Below the pieces are notes generated by a model, which was given only the letters and a program-made list of their open reading frames with translations, was not told the DNA's origin and did not search any database. The translations under genes were made by a program, and so were the position numbers. This document shows, in pieces, positions 52,230 through 61,570 of a stretch of 64,000 nt of DNA (its first letter is position 1; each line of letters opens with the position of its first letter). Origin of the DNA: Pseudomonas yangonensis (GTDB lineage: Bacteria; Pseudomonadota; Gammaproteobacteria; Pseudomonadales; Pseudomonadaceae); the NCBI RefSeq assembly GCF_009932725.1, contig NZ_BLJU01000005.1, positions 124,001 to 188,000 of the forward strand, given 5' to 3'.

Positions 52230-52946
52230 ATGCCCTTCTCCTGCACTGCCCTGATCTTTCAACTGTCCGGCTGCCTGGTCGATTTCGGTGCCCGCACGCT
52301 GCCTGTCGCACTGCAACGCTTGCATCCCGAGCACACTGACAGGCCTGTCGCTGGCACACCTCAACAAGCACTGGAAGCCTGGCTGGGCAAACCGGCGACA
52401 GCAGCGCAACTGCAGGCGCTGGAGCAGGCCCTTGGCGAAGTCGCAGGGGCGCATGCGGAGCTGACCCCTGGCGCTGCCGAGCTACTGCAAATTCTGCATG
52501 ACAACCGCACGCCCTGCGCCTGGCTGGACCACCTGCCAGCCGATGCCAGCTTGCGCCTGGCTCAGGCACTACCGGCGTCCATCGAGGCGGTGACCACTGC
52601 CCAGACCAGGCCATGGCCTGCACCGGAAAGCTGCTGGCAGGCACTGACTCAATTGGGTGTCGAGCGCCTGGAAGGCTGCATCGTCGTCAGCGGCAATCCC
52701 TTGTTGCTGCAGGCTGGGCTCAATGCCGGCTGCTGGACCATCGGCCTGGCCGCCTGTGGCCCACTGTGCGGCCAGGCTCCAGCCGACTGGCAGGCACTCG
52801 AGGCAATCGAGCAGGAGCGCCTACGTGCCGAGGCTACACTGCAGCTCTATCGCCTGGGCGCTCATTCAGTGGTCGACCATCTGGGCGAGATCAAGGCCAG
52901 CCTCGAAGATATCGGCATGCGCCGCAGCAAGGGCGAAAAGCCCTGA
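52230..52946 (+). CDS. HAD-like protein lacking the catalytic aspartates
   Basis: 238 residues resembling phosphonatase-like HAD proteins (the PA2803 neighbour). The nucleophile motif DxDGT is replaced by QLSGC (Gln11, Ser13); the later Lys/acidic motifs are also weak. So it is probably not a phosphatase. The segment TAQTRPWPAPESCWQAL matches the motif III region. It lies 62 bp after the thioesterase on the same strand. Role unknown. Confidence 0.75.
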   Translation: MPFSCTALIFQLSGCLVDFGARTLPVALQRLHPEHTDRPVAGTPQQALEAWLGKPATAAQLQALEQALGEVAGAHAELTPGAAELLQILHDNRTPCAWLDHLPADASLRLAQALPASIEAVTTAQTRPWPAPESCWQALTQLGVERLEGCIVVSGNPLLLQAGLNAGCWTIGLAACGPLCGQAPADWQALEAIEQERLRAEATLQLYRLGAHSVVDHLGEIKASLEDIGMRRSKGEKP

Positions 52947-53064
52947 GCGCTTGATCGGGATCAGGCAAAGCCGGCCCGCTTGGATTAACCTTGAGGTACG
53001 GGATGAAAACTTCCCGCAGCGCGGGGGGTCAATGTCTATGCCGATTCGACAAGGAGAGAACTCT

Positions 53065-53331
53065 ATGCCAGCAAACGACCTGCAGCAGCAATTGGAAGCC
53101 CTCCAGCAGCACCTGGCTCAGGACACGCCTCTCAGTGAGGAAGAACGTGCATCGCTGTACCTGCTGACTCAGGAAATCGAAGTGCAACTGGCGCGTGAAG
53201 CCGCAGCGGCGCCCGACGCCACGCTGGTAGATGGCGTCAATCTGGCGGTGGAGCGTTTCGAGGCCAGCCATCCCACCCTCGCCGGCACCCTGCGCAATAT
53301 CATGCAGAGCCTAGCCAACATGGGCATCTGA
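53065..53331 (+). CDS. DUF4404-family protein
   Basis: 88 residues, helical, with LEALQQHL, VNLAVERFEASHPTLAGTL and a C-terminal IMQSLANMGI. A strong AAGGAGAG ribosome-binding site precedes ATG 53065; an ATG 27 bp upstream lacks one. Cytoplasmic; function unknown. Confidence 0.88.
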   Translation: MPANDLQQQLEALQQHLAQDTPLSEEERASLYLLTQEIEVQLAREAAAAPDATLVDGVNLAVERFEASHPTLAGTLRNIMQSLANMGI

Positions 53332-53361
53332 ACGCCCGCGGAAGCTGCCGAGAACTCAAAC

Positions 53362-53388
53362 AAAATGCCGCCCAATGGCGGCATTTTT
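53362..53388. terminator. Bidirectional terminator
   Basis: AAAATGCCGCC / GGCGGCATTTTT hairpin between DUF4404 and queF, T-rich on both strands. Confidence 0.9.
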
Positions 53389-53394
53389 CATGGA

Positions 53395-54225
53395 CTACTG
53401 ACGCGCCAGGCGAGCATTGTCCGGGGTGATCGCTTCGCTGCTGCGGTACGGGTTGATATCCAGCCCGCCGCGGCGCACATAGCGCGCATAGACACTGAGC
53501 GATTGCGGCTGCAGCAGGCGCTGCAGATCGAGGAAGATGCGTTCCACGCACTGCTCGTGAAAGTCGGCGTGCTGGCGGAAACTCACTAGGTAAGCCAGCA
53601 GACTGGCGTGATCCAGCGCGGCGCCATGATACTCGACCACCAGGCTGCCCCAGTCCGGCTGGCCGGTGACCGGGCAGTTGGACTTGAGCAGATGGCTGTG
53701 CAGGCGCTCCTCCACCACGCGACTCGCATCGCAACGCAGCAGCTCAGGCTGCGGCTGGTCGTACTGGCTGACGCGGATGTCCAGTTCATCGATGCATTGG
53801 CCCGGCAGCGTCGCCACGCCCTCTGCCGACACCTCGCCCAGCGAGCGCAGGCGCACTGCCACCGGCTTGCCGGCTACCGCGGAGAGGTCCCGCGCCAGGG
53901 TGGCCTGCACCTCATCCCAACTGGCGAACGCGGTCTGGTTCAGCGAGTTGAGGTAGAGCTTGAAGGACTTCGACTCGATGATGTTCGGCGAATCGGCCGG
54001 AATGGCGAACTCGCCAATGGCCACCACCGGTTTGCCGGACGGCAGCAGCCAGGAAAGCTCGTAGCAGTTCCAGTAGTCGACGCCCTGATAGGGCAAATTG
54101 GCGCCATCCAGGCCCAGCTCCGCCCACTTGGTGCTGCGTGAGATGGGGAACAGCAAATCGGGGCTGTACTCGGCGATGTACTGGCTGGACTTGCCCAGCG
54201 GGGAATGTTCGGCGGGGTGCTGCAT
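53395..54225 (-). CDS. queF: NADPH-dependent 7-cyano-7-deazaguanine reductase QueF
   Basis: 276 residues, the long (bimodular) QueF type. Reduces preQ0 to preQ1 in queuosine biosynthesis. Conserved [11 protein letters not shown], catalytic Cys in [22 protein letters not shown] and [11 protein letters not shown]. Start MQHPAEH (54225); an alternative ATG is 9 bp upstream. Cytoplasmic. Confidence 0.96.
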   Translation of the reverse strand: MQHPAEHSPLGKSSQYIAEYSPDLLFPISRSTKWAELGLDGANLPYQGVDYWNCYELSWLLPSGKPVVAIGEFAIPADSPNIIESKSFKLYLNSLNQTAFASWDEVQATLARDLSAVAGKPVAVRLRSLGEVSAEGVATLPGQCIDELDIRVSQYDQPQPELLRCDASRVVEERLHSHLLKSNCPVTGQPDWGSLVVEYHGAALDHASLLAYLVSFRQHADFHEQCVERIFLDLQRLLQPQSLSVYARYVRRGGLDINPYRSSEAITPDNARLARQ

Positions 54226-54311
54226 GGCGCGCAATCCGGGGTAGCGAAAAACCGCGCGAGTTTAACGGGTTGCGCGCCAGGCCGCACCCGCGAAGCACGA
54301 CGCCGGCCACC

Positions 54312-54509
54312 TGTAGGAGCGAGCTCTGCTCGCGAATTGCCTTACAGCCAGAAGCTTCGCGAGCAGAGCTCGCTCCTACAACAATGAGTTCCGCAGCGTC
54401 CTGTGGGAGAGGCTTTCGGCTCGGGCATCCTGCTTCGCTCTACCTCCTGCATCCCTGCAGTCGTAGCCGCGAAGGCTGCAAAAGCTCGCAGCTAAAGCGC
54501 CTCCCACAG
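54312..54509. repeat. Two REP-type inverted pairs
   Basis: TGTAGGAGCGAGCTCTGCTCGCGA with exact inverted copy ending at 54380, followed by CTGTGGGAGAGGCTTTCGGC (54401) with CTAAAGCGCCTCCCACAG (54492-54509), between queF and the RND pump. Confidence 0.85.
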
Positions 54510-54512
54510 GAT

Positions 54513-57500
54513 TCAGACCGTCACCGGCTCCTGCTCGATCATCCGCAGCGGCGCCCAACGCCTGAGCAGCAGGTACAGCGTGGGGATCACATAGAGGGTG
54601 AAGAAGGTCCCCACCAGCAGCCCGCCGACGATCACCAGGCCGATCTGCTGACGGCTTTCGGCGCCGGCGCCGCTGGCGATGGCCAAAGGCAGCGAGCCGA
54701 GCACCATGGCGCCGGTGGTCATCAGGATCGGCCGCAGGCGCTGTACCGAAGCCTCGATCACCGCCTCGCGCAGTGCCCTGCCCTCACGCAGCAGGTGGTT
54801 GGCGAACTCGACGATGAGGATGCCGTGCTTGGTGATCAGGCCGATCAGGGTCACCAAACCGATCTGCGAATAGATGTTCCAGGTGCCGCCGAACAGCTTC
54901 AGCGCCAGCAAGGCGCCGGCCATCGACAGCGGTACGCTGAACAGGATGATCAGCGGATCGCTGAAGCTTTCGAACTGCGCCGCCAACACCAGGAAGATGA
55001 AGGCCAGGGCCAGGGCGAAGATCAGCAGGATACCCGAACTGGACTCCTTGAAATCTCGCGAAGTGCCGGTGTAGTCGTACTGCGTCTCCGGCGGGAATAC
55101 CTCGCGGGCGGCCGCCTCCAGATGATTGAGCGCCTCGCCCAAGGTGTAGCCCGCCCCGACGTTGGCACTGATGGTCACCGCGCGCAGTTGGTTGAAGTGG
55201 TTGAGTTCGCGCGGCGCCACCGTCTCGCGCACTTCGATCAGGTTGGACAGCTGCACCATGCCGCCCTCGCGATCGCGCACGTAGACGCGATCCAGATCCT
55301 GCGGGTTGCTGCGGTCGATATCCTGCAACTGCACCAGCACGTCGTACTGCTCGCCGTTCTGCTTGAAGCGGGTCACCTGGCGACTACCGAACAGGCTCTC
55401 CAGACTGCGCCCGATCACCGACACGTCGGTGCCCACGGCCGCGGCCTGCTCGCGATTGACGGTGATCTTGAGCTGCGGCGAGTTGAGCTTGAGGTCGCTG
55501 TCCAAGCCCTCCAGGCCCGGATAATCACGCATGCGCTCCATCAGCTGGTCGACGTAGCCCTGCAGCTCGGCGTACTCCATGGACGAGCGGATAACGAAGT
55601 TGATCGGCTGGTTGCGCGCGCTCTGCCCCAACGGCGGGCGGTTGACCGGGGTGACACGCATGCCGGCAATGTCCTGCAACCTGGGCAGCAGCTCGTTACG
55701 TATCTCGAACTGGCTGCGCGCACGGTCGCCCCAGTCCTCCAGCTTCATGAAGGAAATGCCCTGGGCCACGGTCGGGAAGCCGGCTACCACCAGATAACGA
55801 TTGGTCTCGGGAATGCTGGCATAAGCGGCCTCGACCTCGCGGGCATAGCGGGCGGTGTAGTCGATGGTGGCGCCATCCGGGCCATTGAACACGCCAACGA
55901 TGGTGCCGGTGTCCTCGGTTGGCGCCAGCTCCGAACGCAGGCCGCTGAACAGCCAGGCACACAGCACGAAGGCCGCCAGCAGCACGCCAAGCACCAGTGG
56001 CCAGGCGTGCAGAGCACGATCCAGGCTGTGCTTGTAGCTATAGGTCAGGCCATTGAGGAAACCTTCGATCAGGTTGTACACGCGACCGTGGCGCTGCTCG
56101 TGCTGGTGCGGTTTGAGCATGACTGCGCACATCATCGGTGTCAGCGTCAGGGCAACGAAACCTGACACCAGCACCGAGCCAGCCAGGGTCCAGGCGAACT
56201 CGGTGAACAGCTTGCCCGTGGTGCCCTGCATGAAGCCGATCGGGGCGAACACGGCGGCCAGGGTCAGGGTCATGGCGATCACCGCGAAGGCGATCTCGCG
56301 GCTGCCCTTGAAGGCGGCCTGCATCGGCTTCATCCCCGCCTCGATATGCCGATGGATGTTCTCCAGCATGACGATGGCATCGTCCACCACCAGGCCGATG
56401 GCCAGGACCATGGCCAGCAACGTCAGCGTGTTGATGGTGAAGCCCATCAGCGACATCAGGGCGAAGGCGCCGATCAATGATACTGGGATGGTCACCAGCG
56501 GGATCAGCGTGGCGCGCAGCGAGCGCAGGAAGATGAAGATGATCAGGATGACCAGCGCCACGGCTTCCCAGATGGTGGTGAAGACGTTGTCGATGGACTC
56601 GCGGATGAACTGCGAGTTGTCATTGGCCACCGTCATGTTCATGCCGTCGGGCAACAGCGCCTTGACCTCGTCCCAGGCCGCCGCGAGGCCATCGGATATA
56701 TCCAGCGGGTTGGCCGTAGCCTGCTTGACCAGACCGAGGGTCACCGCCGGCAAACCGTTGAAGCGCACCACCGACCTCTCGTCGCGCGGCCCCACTTCGG
56801 CGCGACCGACGTCGGACAGGCGCAGCAGGTAGCCTTGCGAGTCATCGAGGATCAGCTCGTTGAACTGCTCCGGCGTGCGCAGATCGGTTTCCGACAGCAC
56901 GCTGAACTCACGCTCGCGCGACTCGATACGGCCGGCCGGGATCTCCACGTTCTGCCGGCGCAGGGCGTCCTCGACGTCCTGCACGGTCAGGTTGTGCGCG
57001 GCAAGCTTCTCCGGGTCGAGCCAGATGCGCATGGAAAACGTCCGGGCGCCGCGCACCTGCACTTCGGACACGCCGGGTATGGTCTGCAGACGGTCCTTGA
57101 TCACCCGCTCCAGCACGTCGGTGATCTCCATCGCGCTGTGCTGCTGGCTGTGGAAGGCGATCCACACCACCGGCTGGGCATCGGCCTCGACCTTCTGCAC
57201 GATGGGTTCGTCCACCTCGTCCGGCAGCAGGTTGCGCACCCGGCCCAGGCGATCACGTACGTCGTTGGCCGCTTCATCGGCGCTACGGCCGAGACGGAAC
57301 TGCGCGGTGATCTGAGTGTTTTCCGCACGGCTGATGGAGGTGACGAAGTCCAGACCCTCGATACCCGAGAGCACATCCTCTACCGGCTGCGCCACCTGCG
57401 ACTCCATGATTTCGGGGCTGGCACCGGGATAGGTGACCTGCACGGTGACGATGGGCACGTCGATATTGGGGTATTCGCGCACGTTGAGACGGTCGTAGGC

Positions 57501-57581
57501 CATCAGACCCAGCAGCACCACGATCAGCGACAGGACGGTGGCGAAGACCGGCCTGCGAATGCAGACGTCGGAGAGCGTCAC
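54513..57581 (-). CDS. RND-family efflux pump (HAE1/AcrB-like)
   Basis: 1022 residues with twelve membrane helices. N-terminus MTLSDVCIRRPVFATVLSLI; proton-relay Asp pair in VVDDAIVMLENIHRH (TM4) and Lys in TM10 region; large periplasmic loops with PSQ-type repeats. Substrate unknown; broad antimicrobial or solvent export expected. Its start overlaps the adaptor stop by ATGA. No outer-membrane channel gene is next to it. Confidence 0.92.
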   Translation of the reverse strand: MTLSDVCIRRPVFATVLSLIVVLLGLMAYDRLNVREYPNIDVPIVTVQVTYPGASPEIMESQVAQPVEDVLSGIEGLDFVTSISRAENTQITAQFRLGRSADEAANDVRDRLGRVRNLLPDEVDEPIVQKVEADAQPVVWIAFHSQQHSAMEITDVLERVIKDRLQTIPGVSEVQVRGARTFSMRIWLDPEKLAAHNLTVQDVEDALRRQNVEIPAGRIESREREFSVLSETDLRTPEQFNELILDDSQGYLLRLSDVGRAEVGPRDERSVVRFNGLPAVTLGLVKQATANPLDISDGLAAAWDEVKALLPDGMNMTVANDNSQFIRESIDNVFTTIWEAVALVILIIFIFLRSLRATLIPLVTIPVSLIGAFALMSLMGFTINTLTLLAMVLAIGLVVDDAIVMLENIHRHIEAGMKPMQAAFKGSREIAFAVIAMTLTLAAVFAPIGFMQGTTGKLFTEFAWTLAGSVLVSGFVALTLTPMMCAVMLKPHQHEQRHGRVYNLIEGFLNGLTYSYKHSLDRALHAWPLVLGVLLAAFVLCAWLFSGLRSELAPTEDTGTIVGVFNGPDGATIDYTARYAREVEAAYASIPETNRYLVVAGFPTVAQGISFMKLEDWGDRARSQFEIRNELLPRLQDIAGMRVTPVNRPPLGQSARNQPINFVIRSSMEYAELQGYVDQLMERMRDYPGLEGLDSDLKLNSPQLKITVNREQAAAVGTDVSVIGRSLESLFGSRQVTRFKQNGEQYDVLVQLQDIDRSNPQDLDRVYVRDREGGMVQLSNLIEVRETVAPRELNHFNQLRAVTISANVGAGYTLGEALNHLEAAAREVFPPETQYDYTGTSRDFKESSSGILLIFALALAFIFLVLAAQFESFSDPLIILFSVPLSMAGALLALKLFGGTWNIYSQIGLVTLIGLITKHGILIVEFANHLLREGRALREAVIEASVQRLRPILMTTGAMVLGSLPLAIASGAGAESRQQIGLVIVGGLLVGTFFTLYVIPTLYLLLRRWAPLRMIEQEPVTV

Positions 57582-58600
57582 GGCTGGCGCTCCCCGCTCT
57601 TGCTGCGCACCGCCAGCCCTTCGCGTACGCGCTGCCAGCCTGCGCTGATCACCGTCTCGTCACCCTGCAAACCCTCGCGCACCTCTACCAGGCCATCGAA
57701 ACGCTTGCCCAGGATCACCTCGCGGCGCTCGACCTTGCCGTCCACCAGCAGATTCACCAGCAGCTTGTCGCCCTGCGGCATCACCGCCTCCTCGGGAATC
57801 ACCAGCGCGTCGGGGCGCTCCTCGAGGATCACCGAAACGCGGACGAACTGGCCTGGGCGCAGACGGCGATCATCGTTGCCGATATGCGCGCGGATGGCCT
57901 GGCTGCGCCCGGCTTCGTCCAGACGCGGATTGATGGCGAAGATCTCGCCGCGAAAGCGCTCGCCAGGGTAGGTATCGAGGGTGATTTCCACGGTCTGGCC
58001 GAGCCGCACCTGAGCCACGGCCTTCTGCGGAATGCGGAAGTCGACCTTGAGCGGGTCGAGCTCCTCCAGATTGACGATGTTCTGTCCGGCGCTGAGGTAG
58101 TCGCCGACACTGGCCTGGCGCAGGCCGAGCGTGCCGTCGTAGGGTGCCTTGATCTGGGTCTTGTCGAGTCGCGCCTGAGCCAGGGCCTGGCTGGCACGCG
58201 CAGCCTGCAACTGGCTCTGCGCCTCATCCAACGCCTGTGCGTTGCTGGCGCCACGCTGGAACAGCATCTGCGCGCGCTGATGGTTCTTTTCGGCGAGATC
58301 GAGATTGGCCCGGGCCTGGGCAAACTCGGCCCGGGTAATGGCATCGTCGAGGCTGACCAGCAGATCGCCGGCAGTCACCGCCTGCCCCTCGCGAAAATGC
58401 AGGGTGGCCAGGCGCCCTTCCACTTCCGGACGAATCATCACCGACTCGTCGGAACGCAGCGAACCGAAGGTGATCAGCTCGTCGCGCACCTCCATCTGCC
58501 GCACCGGCACGACCTCGACCATCGGCCCTTCGGCGGCCACTGCAGGCAACGCGCAAAAGCCCAGCAACAGCCACGGAAGCGCACGCAACAGCCCGGTCAT
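57578..58600 (-). CDS. RND membrane-fusion (adaptor) protein
   Basis: 340 residues. Signal peptide 1-22; lipoyl-like half (GQAVTAGDLLVSLDD), alpha-hairpin coiled coil about 95-155, beta-barrel domain (DLKVDFRIP, GERFRGEIFAINP) and C-terminal IPEEAVM. Links the pump to an outer-membrane channel. First gene of the operon; upstream sequence (58601-58760) has no clear operator. Confidence 0.92.
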   Translation of the reverse strand: MTGLLRALPWLLLGFCALPAVAAEGPMVEVVPVRQMEVRDELITFGSLRSDESVMIRPEVEGRLATLHFREGQAVTAGDLLVSLDDAITRAEFAQARANLDLAEKNHQRAQMLFQRGASNAQALDEAQSQLQAARASQALAQARLDKTQIKAPYDGTLGLRQASVGDYLSAGQNIVNLEELDPLKVDFRIPQKAVAQVRLGQTVEITLDTYPGERFRGEIFAINPRLDEAGRSQAIRAHIGNDDRRLRPGQFVRVSVILEERPDALVIPEEAVMPQGDKLLVNLLVDGKVERREVILGKRFDGLVEVREGLQGDETVISAGWQRVREGLAVRSKSGERQP

Positions 58601-58760
58601 GATCAGCCCCTTCTTCTTGGTAGAAGCGGAGTCTAACCGGCTGCTGCGTCGGTGCCAGCCTTACAAGTTATTTCGCTATGTGTTGACGTGGACAGGCAGA
58701 GGATAGGCAGTTACGAAGAGGGCTTATAGGTGTTCAGCGGTGTAGACGGTGTCCGGCAGA

Positions 58761-58820
58761 ATCGCGGCTGAAGCCGCTCCCACGGAATAGTGAAACCAGT
58801 AGGAGCGGCTTCAGCCGCGA
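58761..58820. repeat. REP-type inverted pair
   Basis: ATCGCGGCTGAAGCCGCTCC (58761-58780) mirrored by GGAGCGGCTTCAGCCGCGAT (58802-58821). Confidence 0.85.
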
Positions 58821-58854
58821 TGCTGTCGAAGCGCCCCGGATTACATCCGGACTA

Positions 58855-58886
58855 CGCGATCAGGCGAAGAAATTCGCCTGATCGCG
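58855..58886 (-). terminator. Perfect hairpin after the ABC exporter
   Basis: CGCGATCAGGCGAA and its exact inverse around a GAAA loop, 6 bp after the permease stop. Stem is 14 bp; no T tract, so it may stabilise the mRNA end. Confidence 0.65.
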
Positions 58887-58891
58887 GCTCA

Positions 58892-59686
58892 TCACTGACG
58901 CATGCCGCGACCGCTGATCAGCAGACGAATGCACAGGGTATAGAGCACGGCAGTGGCCAGCAGCATGAAGCCGATGGCTACGCCGATGCGGATGTCGGAC
59001 ACGCCGAGAATGCCGTAGCGGAAGGCGTTGACCATATGCAGGATGGGGTTGCCCATCGACACAGCCTGCCAGAACGGCGGCAGCAGGGAGATGGAATAGA
59101 ACACCCCGCCCAGGTAGGTCAGCGGCGTCAGTACGAAGGTGGGGACGATGGAGATGTCGTCGAAGTTGCGTGCAAACACCGCGTTGACGAAACCGCCAAG
59201 GGAGAAGATGGTGGCCGTCAGCAGCACCACCAGCACCGTCACGCCGAGATGATGCACCTGTAGGTGGGTGAAGAACAGCGACAGGATGGTGACGATAACA
59301 CCCACTGCCAGCCCGCGCAGCACGCCGCCGATGACGAAGCCGATGAGGATGGTGTGCGGTGATACCGGCGACACCAGCAGCTCCTCGACGTTGCGCTGAA
59401 ACTTGCTGCCGAAGAAGCTCGACACCACGTTGCCGTAGCTGTTGGTGATCACCGACATCATGATCAGCCCCGGCACGATGTACTCCATGTAGGTGAAGCC
59501 GCCCATGTCGCCGATCTGCCGGCCGATCAGGTTACCGAAGATGACGAAGTACAAAACCATGGTGATGGCTGGCGGCAGCAGCGTCTGCGGCCAGATGCGC
59601 ACGAAGCGGCGCACCTCGCGATGAACGATGGTACGCAGGGCCACCAGGTTGGCGGCAAACTCGCTGTTGATGTACTGGGTATTCAT
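58892..59686 (-). CDS. ABC-2 type permease (YadH-like)
   Basis: 264 residues with six membrane helices; ABC2_membrane signatures GGVFYSISLLPPFWQ and NPILHMVNAFRYGILG. Works with the ATPase just upstream (ATGA overlap). Export of an unknown lipid or polysaccharide-type substrate. Confidence 0.9.
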   Translation of the reverse strand: MNTQYINSEFAANLVALRTIVHREVRRFVRIWPQTLLPPAITMVLYFVIFGNLIGRQIGDMGGFTYMEYIVPGLIMMSVITNSYGNVVSSFFGSKFQRNVEELLVSPVSPHTILIGFVIGGVLRGLAVGVIVTILSLFFTHLQVHHLGVTVLVVLLTATIFSLGGFVNAVFARNFDDISIVPTFVLTPLTYLGGVFYSISLLPPFWQAVSMGNPILHMVNAFRYGILGVSDIRIGVAIGFMLLATAVLYTLCIRLLISGRGMRQ

Positions 59687-60615
59687 TGCGCCACCTTGGC
59701 CAGGTTCTTTTCCACCAGGGAGACGAACAGCTCCTCCAGGCGATTGGTCTTGTTGCGCAGGCTGAGCACCTGCACCTGCTGCTGCGCCAGCTGCTGGAAC
59801 AGCGCGTTGAGGCCCTGGCTCTTCTCCACCTGCACTTCCAGGGTGTGGTGGTCGAGCAGGCGCGCCGGATAGCCCGTCAGCATCGGCGCCTCGCTGTAGG
59901 AGTCCTTCAGATCGAGCAGGAAGGTCTCGACATGCAGCTTCTTGAGCAGGTCCTTCATGCTGCTCAGCTCGACGATGCGGCCGTGGTCGATGATGCCGAT
60001 GTTGCGGCACAGCTGCTCGGCCTCTTCAAGGTAGTGGGTGGTGAGGATGATGGTGATGCCCTGCTTGTTCAGCTCGGTGAGAAAGCTCCACATCGAGCGG
60101 CGCAGCTCGATATCCACCCCGGCGGTGGGCTCGTCGAGAATCAGCAGGCGCGGCTGATGCACCAGGGCGCGGGCGATCATCAGACGGCGTTTCATACCGC
60201 CGGACAGTTCGCGCGAAGCGACGTCGCGCTTTTCCCACAGGCCGAGCTGGGTCAGGTACTGCTCGGCCCTCTCCTTGGCGATGGAACGCGGAATGCCGTA
60301 GTAACCGGCCTGGGTGACGACGATGTCGAACACCTTCTCGAACTGGTTGAAGTTGAACTCCTGCGGCACCACGCCCAGGCAGCGCTTGAGCGCATAGGGT
60401 TCGCGGTCAAGGTCGTGGCCGAATACGCTGACCGTGCCGCTGCTCTTGTTCACCAGCGTGGAAAGGATGCCGATAGTGGTGGATTTGCCGGCGCCATTGG
60501 GGCCGAGCAAGGCAAAGAAATCACCTTCGGCGACGTCCAGATCGATACCGTGCAGGGCCTGGAAGCCGTTTCCGTAGGTCTTGGTCAACTGGCGGATGGT
60601 CAGGGCGGAGCTCAT
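59683..60615 (-). CDS. ABC transporter ATPase (YadG-like)
   Basis: 310 residues. Walker A GPNGAGKST, signature LSGGMKRR, Walker B LLILDEPTAGVD and a C-terminal DrrA-like extension to LFVSLVEKN. Start MSSALTIRQ (60615), with the longer open frame (60783) unsupported. Pairs with the ABC-2 permease. Confidence 0.92.
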   Translation of the reverse strand: MSSALTIRQLTKTYGNGFQALHGIDLDVAEGDFFALLGPNGAGKSTTIGILSTLVNKSSGTVSVFGHDLDREPYALKRCLGVVPQEFNFNQFEKVFDIVVTQAGYYGIPRSIAKERAEQYLTQLGLWEKRDVASRELSGGMKRRLMIARALVHQPRLLILDEPTAGVDIELRRSMWSFLTELNKQGITIILTTHYLEEAEQLCRNIGIIDHGRIVELSSMKDLLKKLHVETFLLDLKDSYSEAPMLTGYPARLLDHHTLEVQVEKSQGLNALFQQLAQQQVQVLSLRNKTNRLEELFVSLVEKNLAKVAQ

Positions 60616-60769
60616 GAAGATGGGGTTTCCCGCGCGAGAGTGAAGTCTTGGTAGATGTGGGCGAAGGCGCTCGATTGCAACCGCGTGTTTCGCCCACTCT
60701 GTGCTGGCATGCACCCTACCGACCCTGACGCGCGGAGAAAAGGCCGTCCTGGCGATCTTGATTATCGAC

Positions 60770-61432
60770 TCAGTCGATAACACCGGCCTCGCGCTGCATG
60801 TCGCCGCTCACTTCCAAGCCCCCAGCCTCGAACAGATGTGGATAGCAATCACGCAGGTGCGCGAAAAACAGCTGCTCCGGCAGATCCTCGAACTGGCCGT
60901 GGTCCTGCAGGTACTCCATATAGCGCTCGCCCCGCGCGTTGTAGGGATGAAAGACGCTATCGTGCACGCCATCGAACTCCAGCGGCGCCACCTTGAATAC
61001 GCGGCACAGCGCCTCGTTGAACGCGGGCGTGGCCTTGACCCAACGCCCGCCCAGATACAGCTCGGTGTAGCCGTGCATGGCGAACACCTCGCTGCGCAGC
61101 AGCTCCAGCAGGCGCGGCGTCGACAGGTGATTGCGTACATCGGCCAGGCCGATACGCGCAGGAATGCCGCAATGCCGTGCGCATGCGGCAAGCAGATTGG
61201 CTTTGGGAACGCAGTAGGACTCCCCGGCCGTCAGCGCGTGGCTGGCCTTCAGCGTCTGCGCATCGAGGCTGAAGGCATAGGGGTTGTAGCGAATCTCGTC
61301 GCGCACCGCGAGATAGAGCGCAATGGCCTGACTGATCGGTTCTCGTGAGGCGCCACGCCAACGTTCGGCGAACTCGACTACCAATGGATGGTCACTGTCA
61401 ATGAAGCGGCCGGGGCGAAGATAGATCTGCAT
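60770..61432 (-). CDS. Transglutaminase-like cysteine protease-fold protein
   Basis: 220 residues. Transglut_core-type domain with catalytic Cys in ESYCVPKANLLAAC and His in MHGYTELYLGGRW; the triad Asp position reads KATPAFN (no Asp), so activity may be altered. Cytoplasmic by lack of signal peptide. Divergent from fadE by 138 bp. Substrate unknown. Confidence 0.8.
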   Translation of the reverse strand: MQIYLRPGRFIDSDHPLVVEFAERWRGASREPISQAIALYLAVRDEIRYNPYAFSLDAQTLKASHALTAGESYCVPKANLLAACARHCGIPARIGLADVRNHLSTPRLLELLRSEVFAMHGYTELYLGGRWVKATPAFNEALCRVFKVAPLEFDGVHDSVFHPYNARGERYMEYLQDHGQFEDLPEQLFFAHLRDCYPHLFEAGGLEVSGDMQREAGVID

Positions 61433-61570
61433 GACGGGGTTCCTGAAGTTCGCTTCAGTCTAATCCGCCAATTGCGCGATGCTTACGACGATCCGGCCAA
61501 GCTCACCGCCCCTCGCGCCATTTATGGCTATGCTCGGGGCGTTGCCCGCTCGAATCATGGAGGAATGCAC

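Noticed and set aside
53600..54140. Plus-strand frame opposite queF
   Set aside because: queF is complete and conserved on the minus strand.
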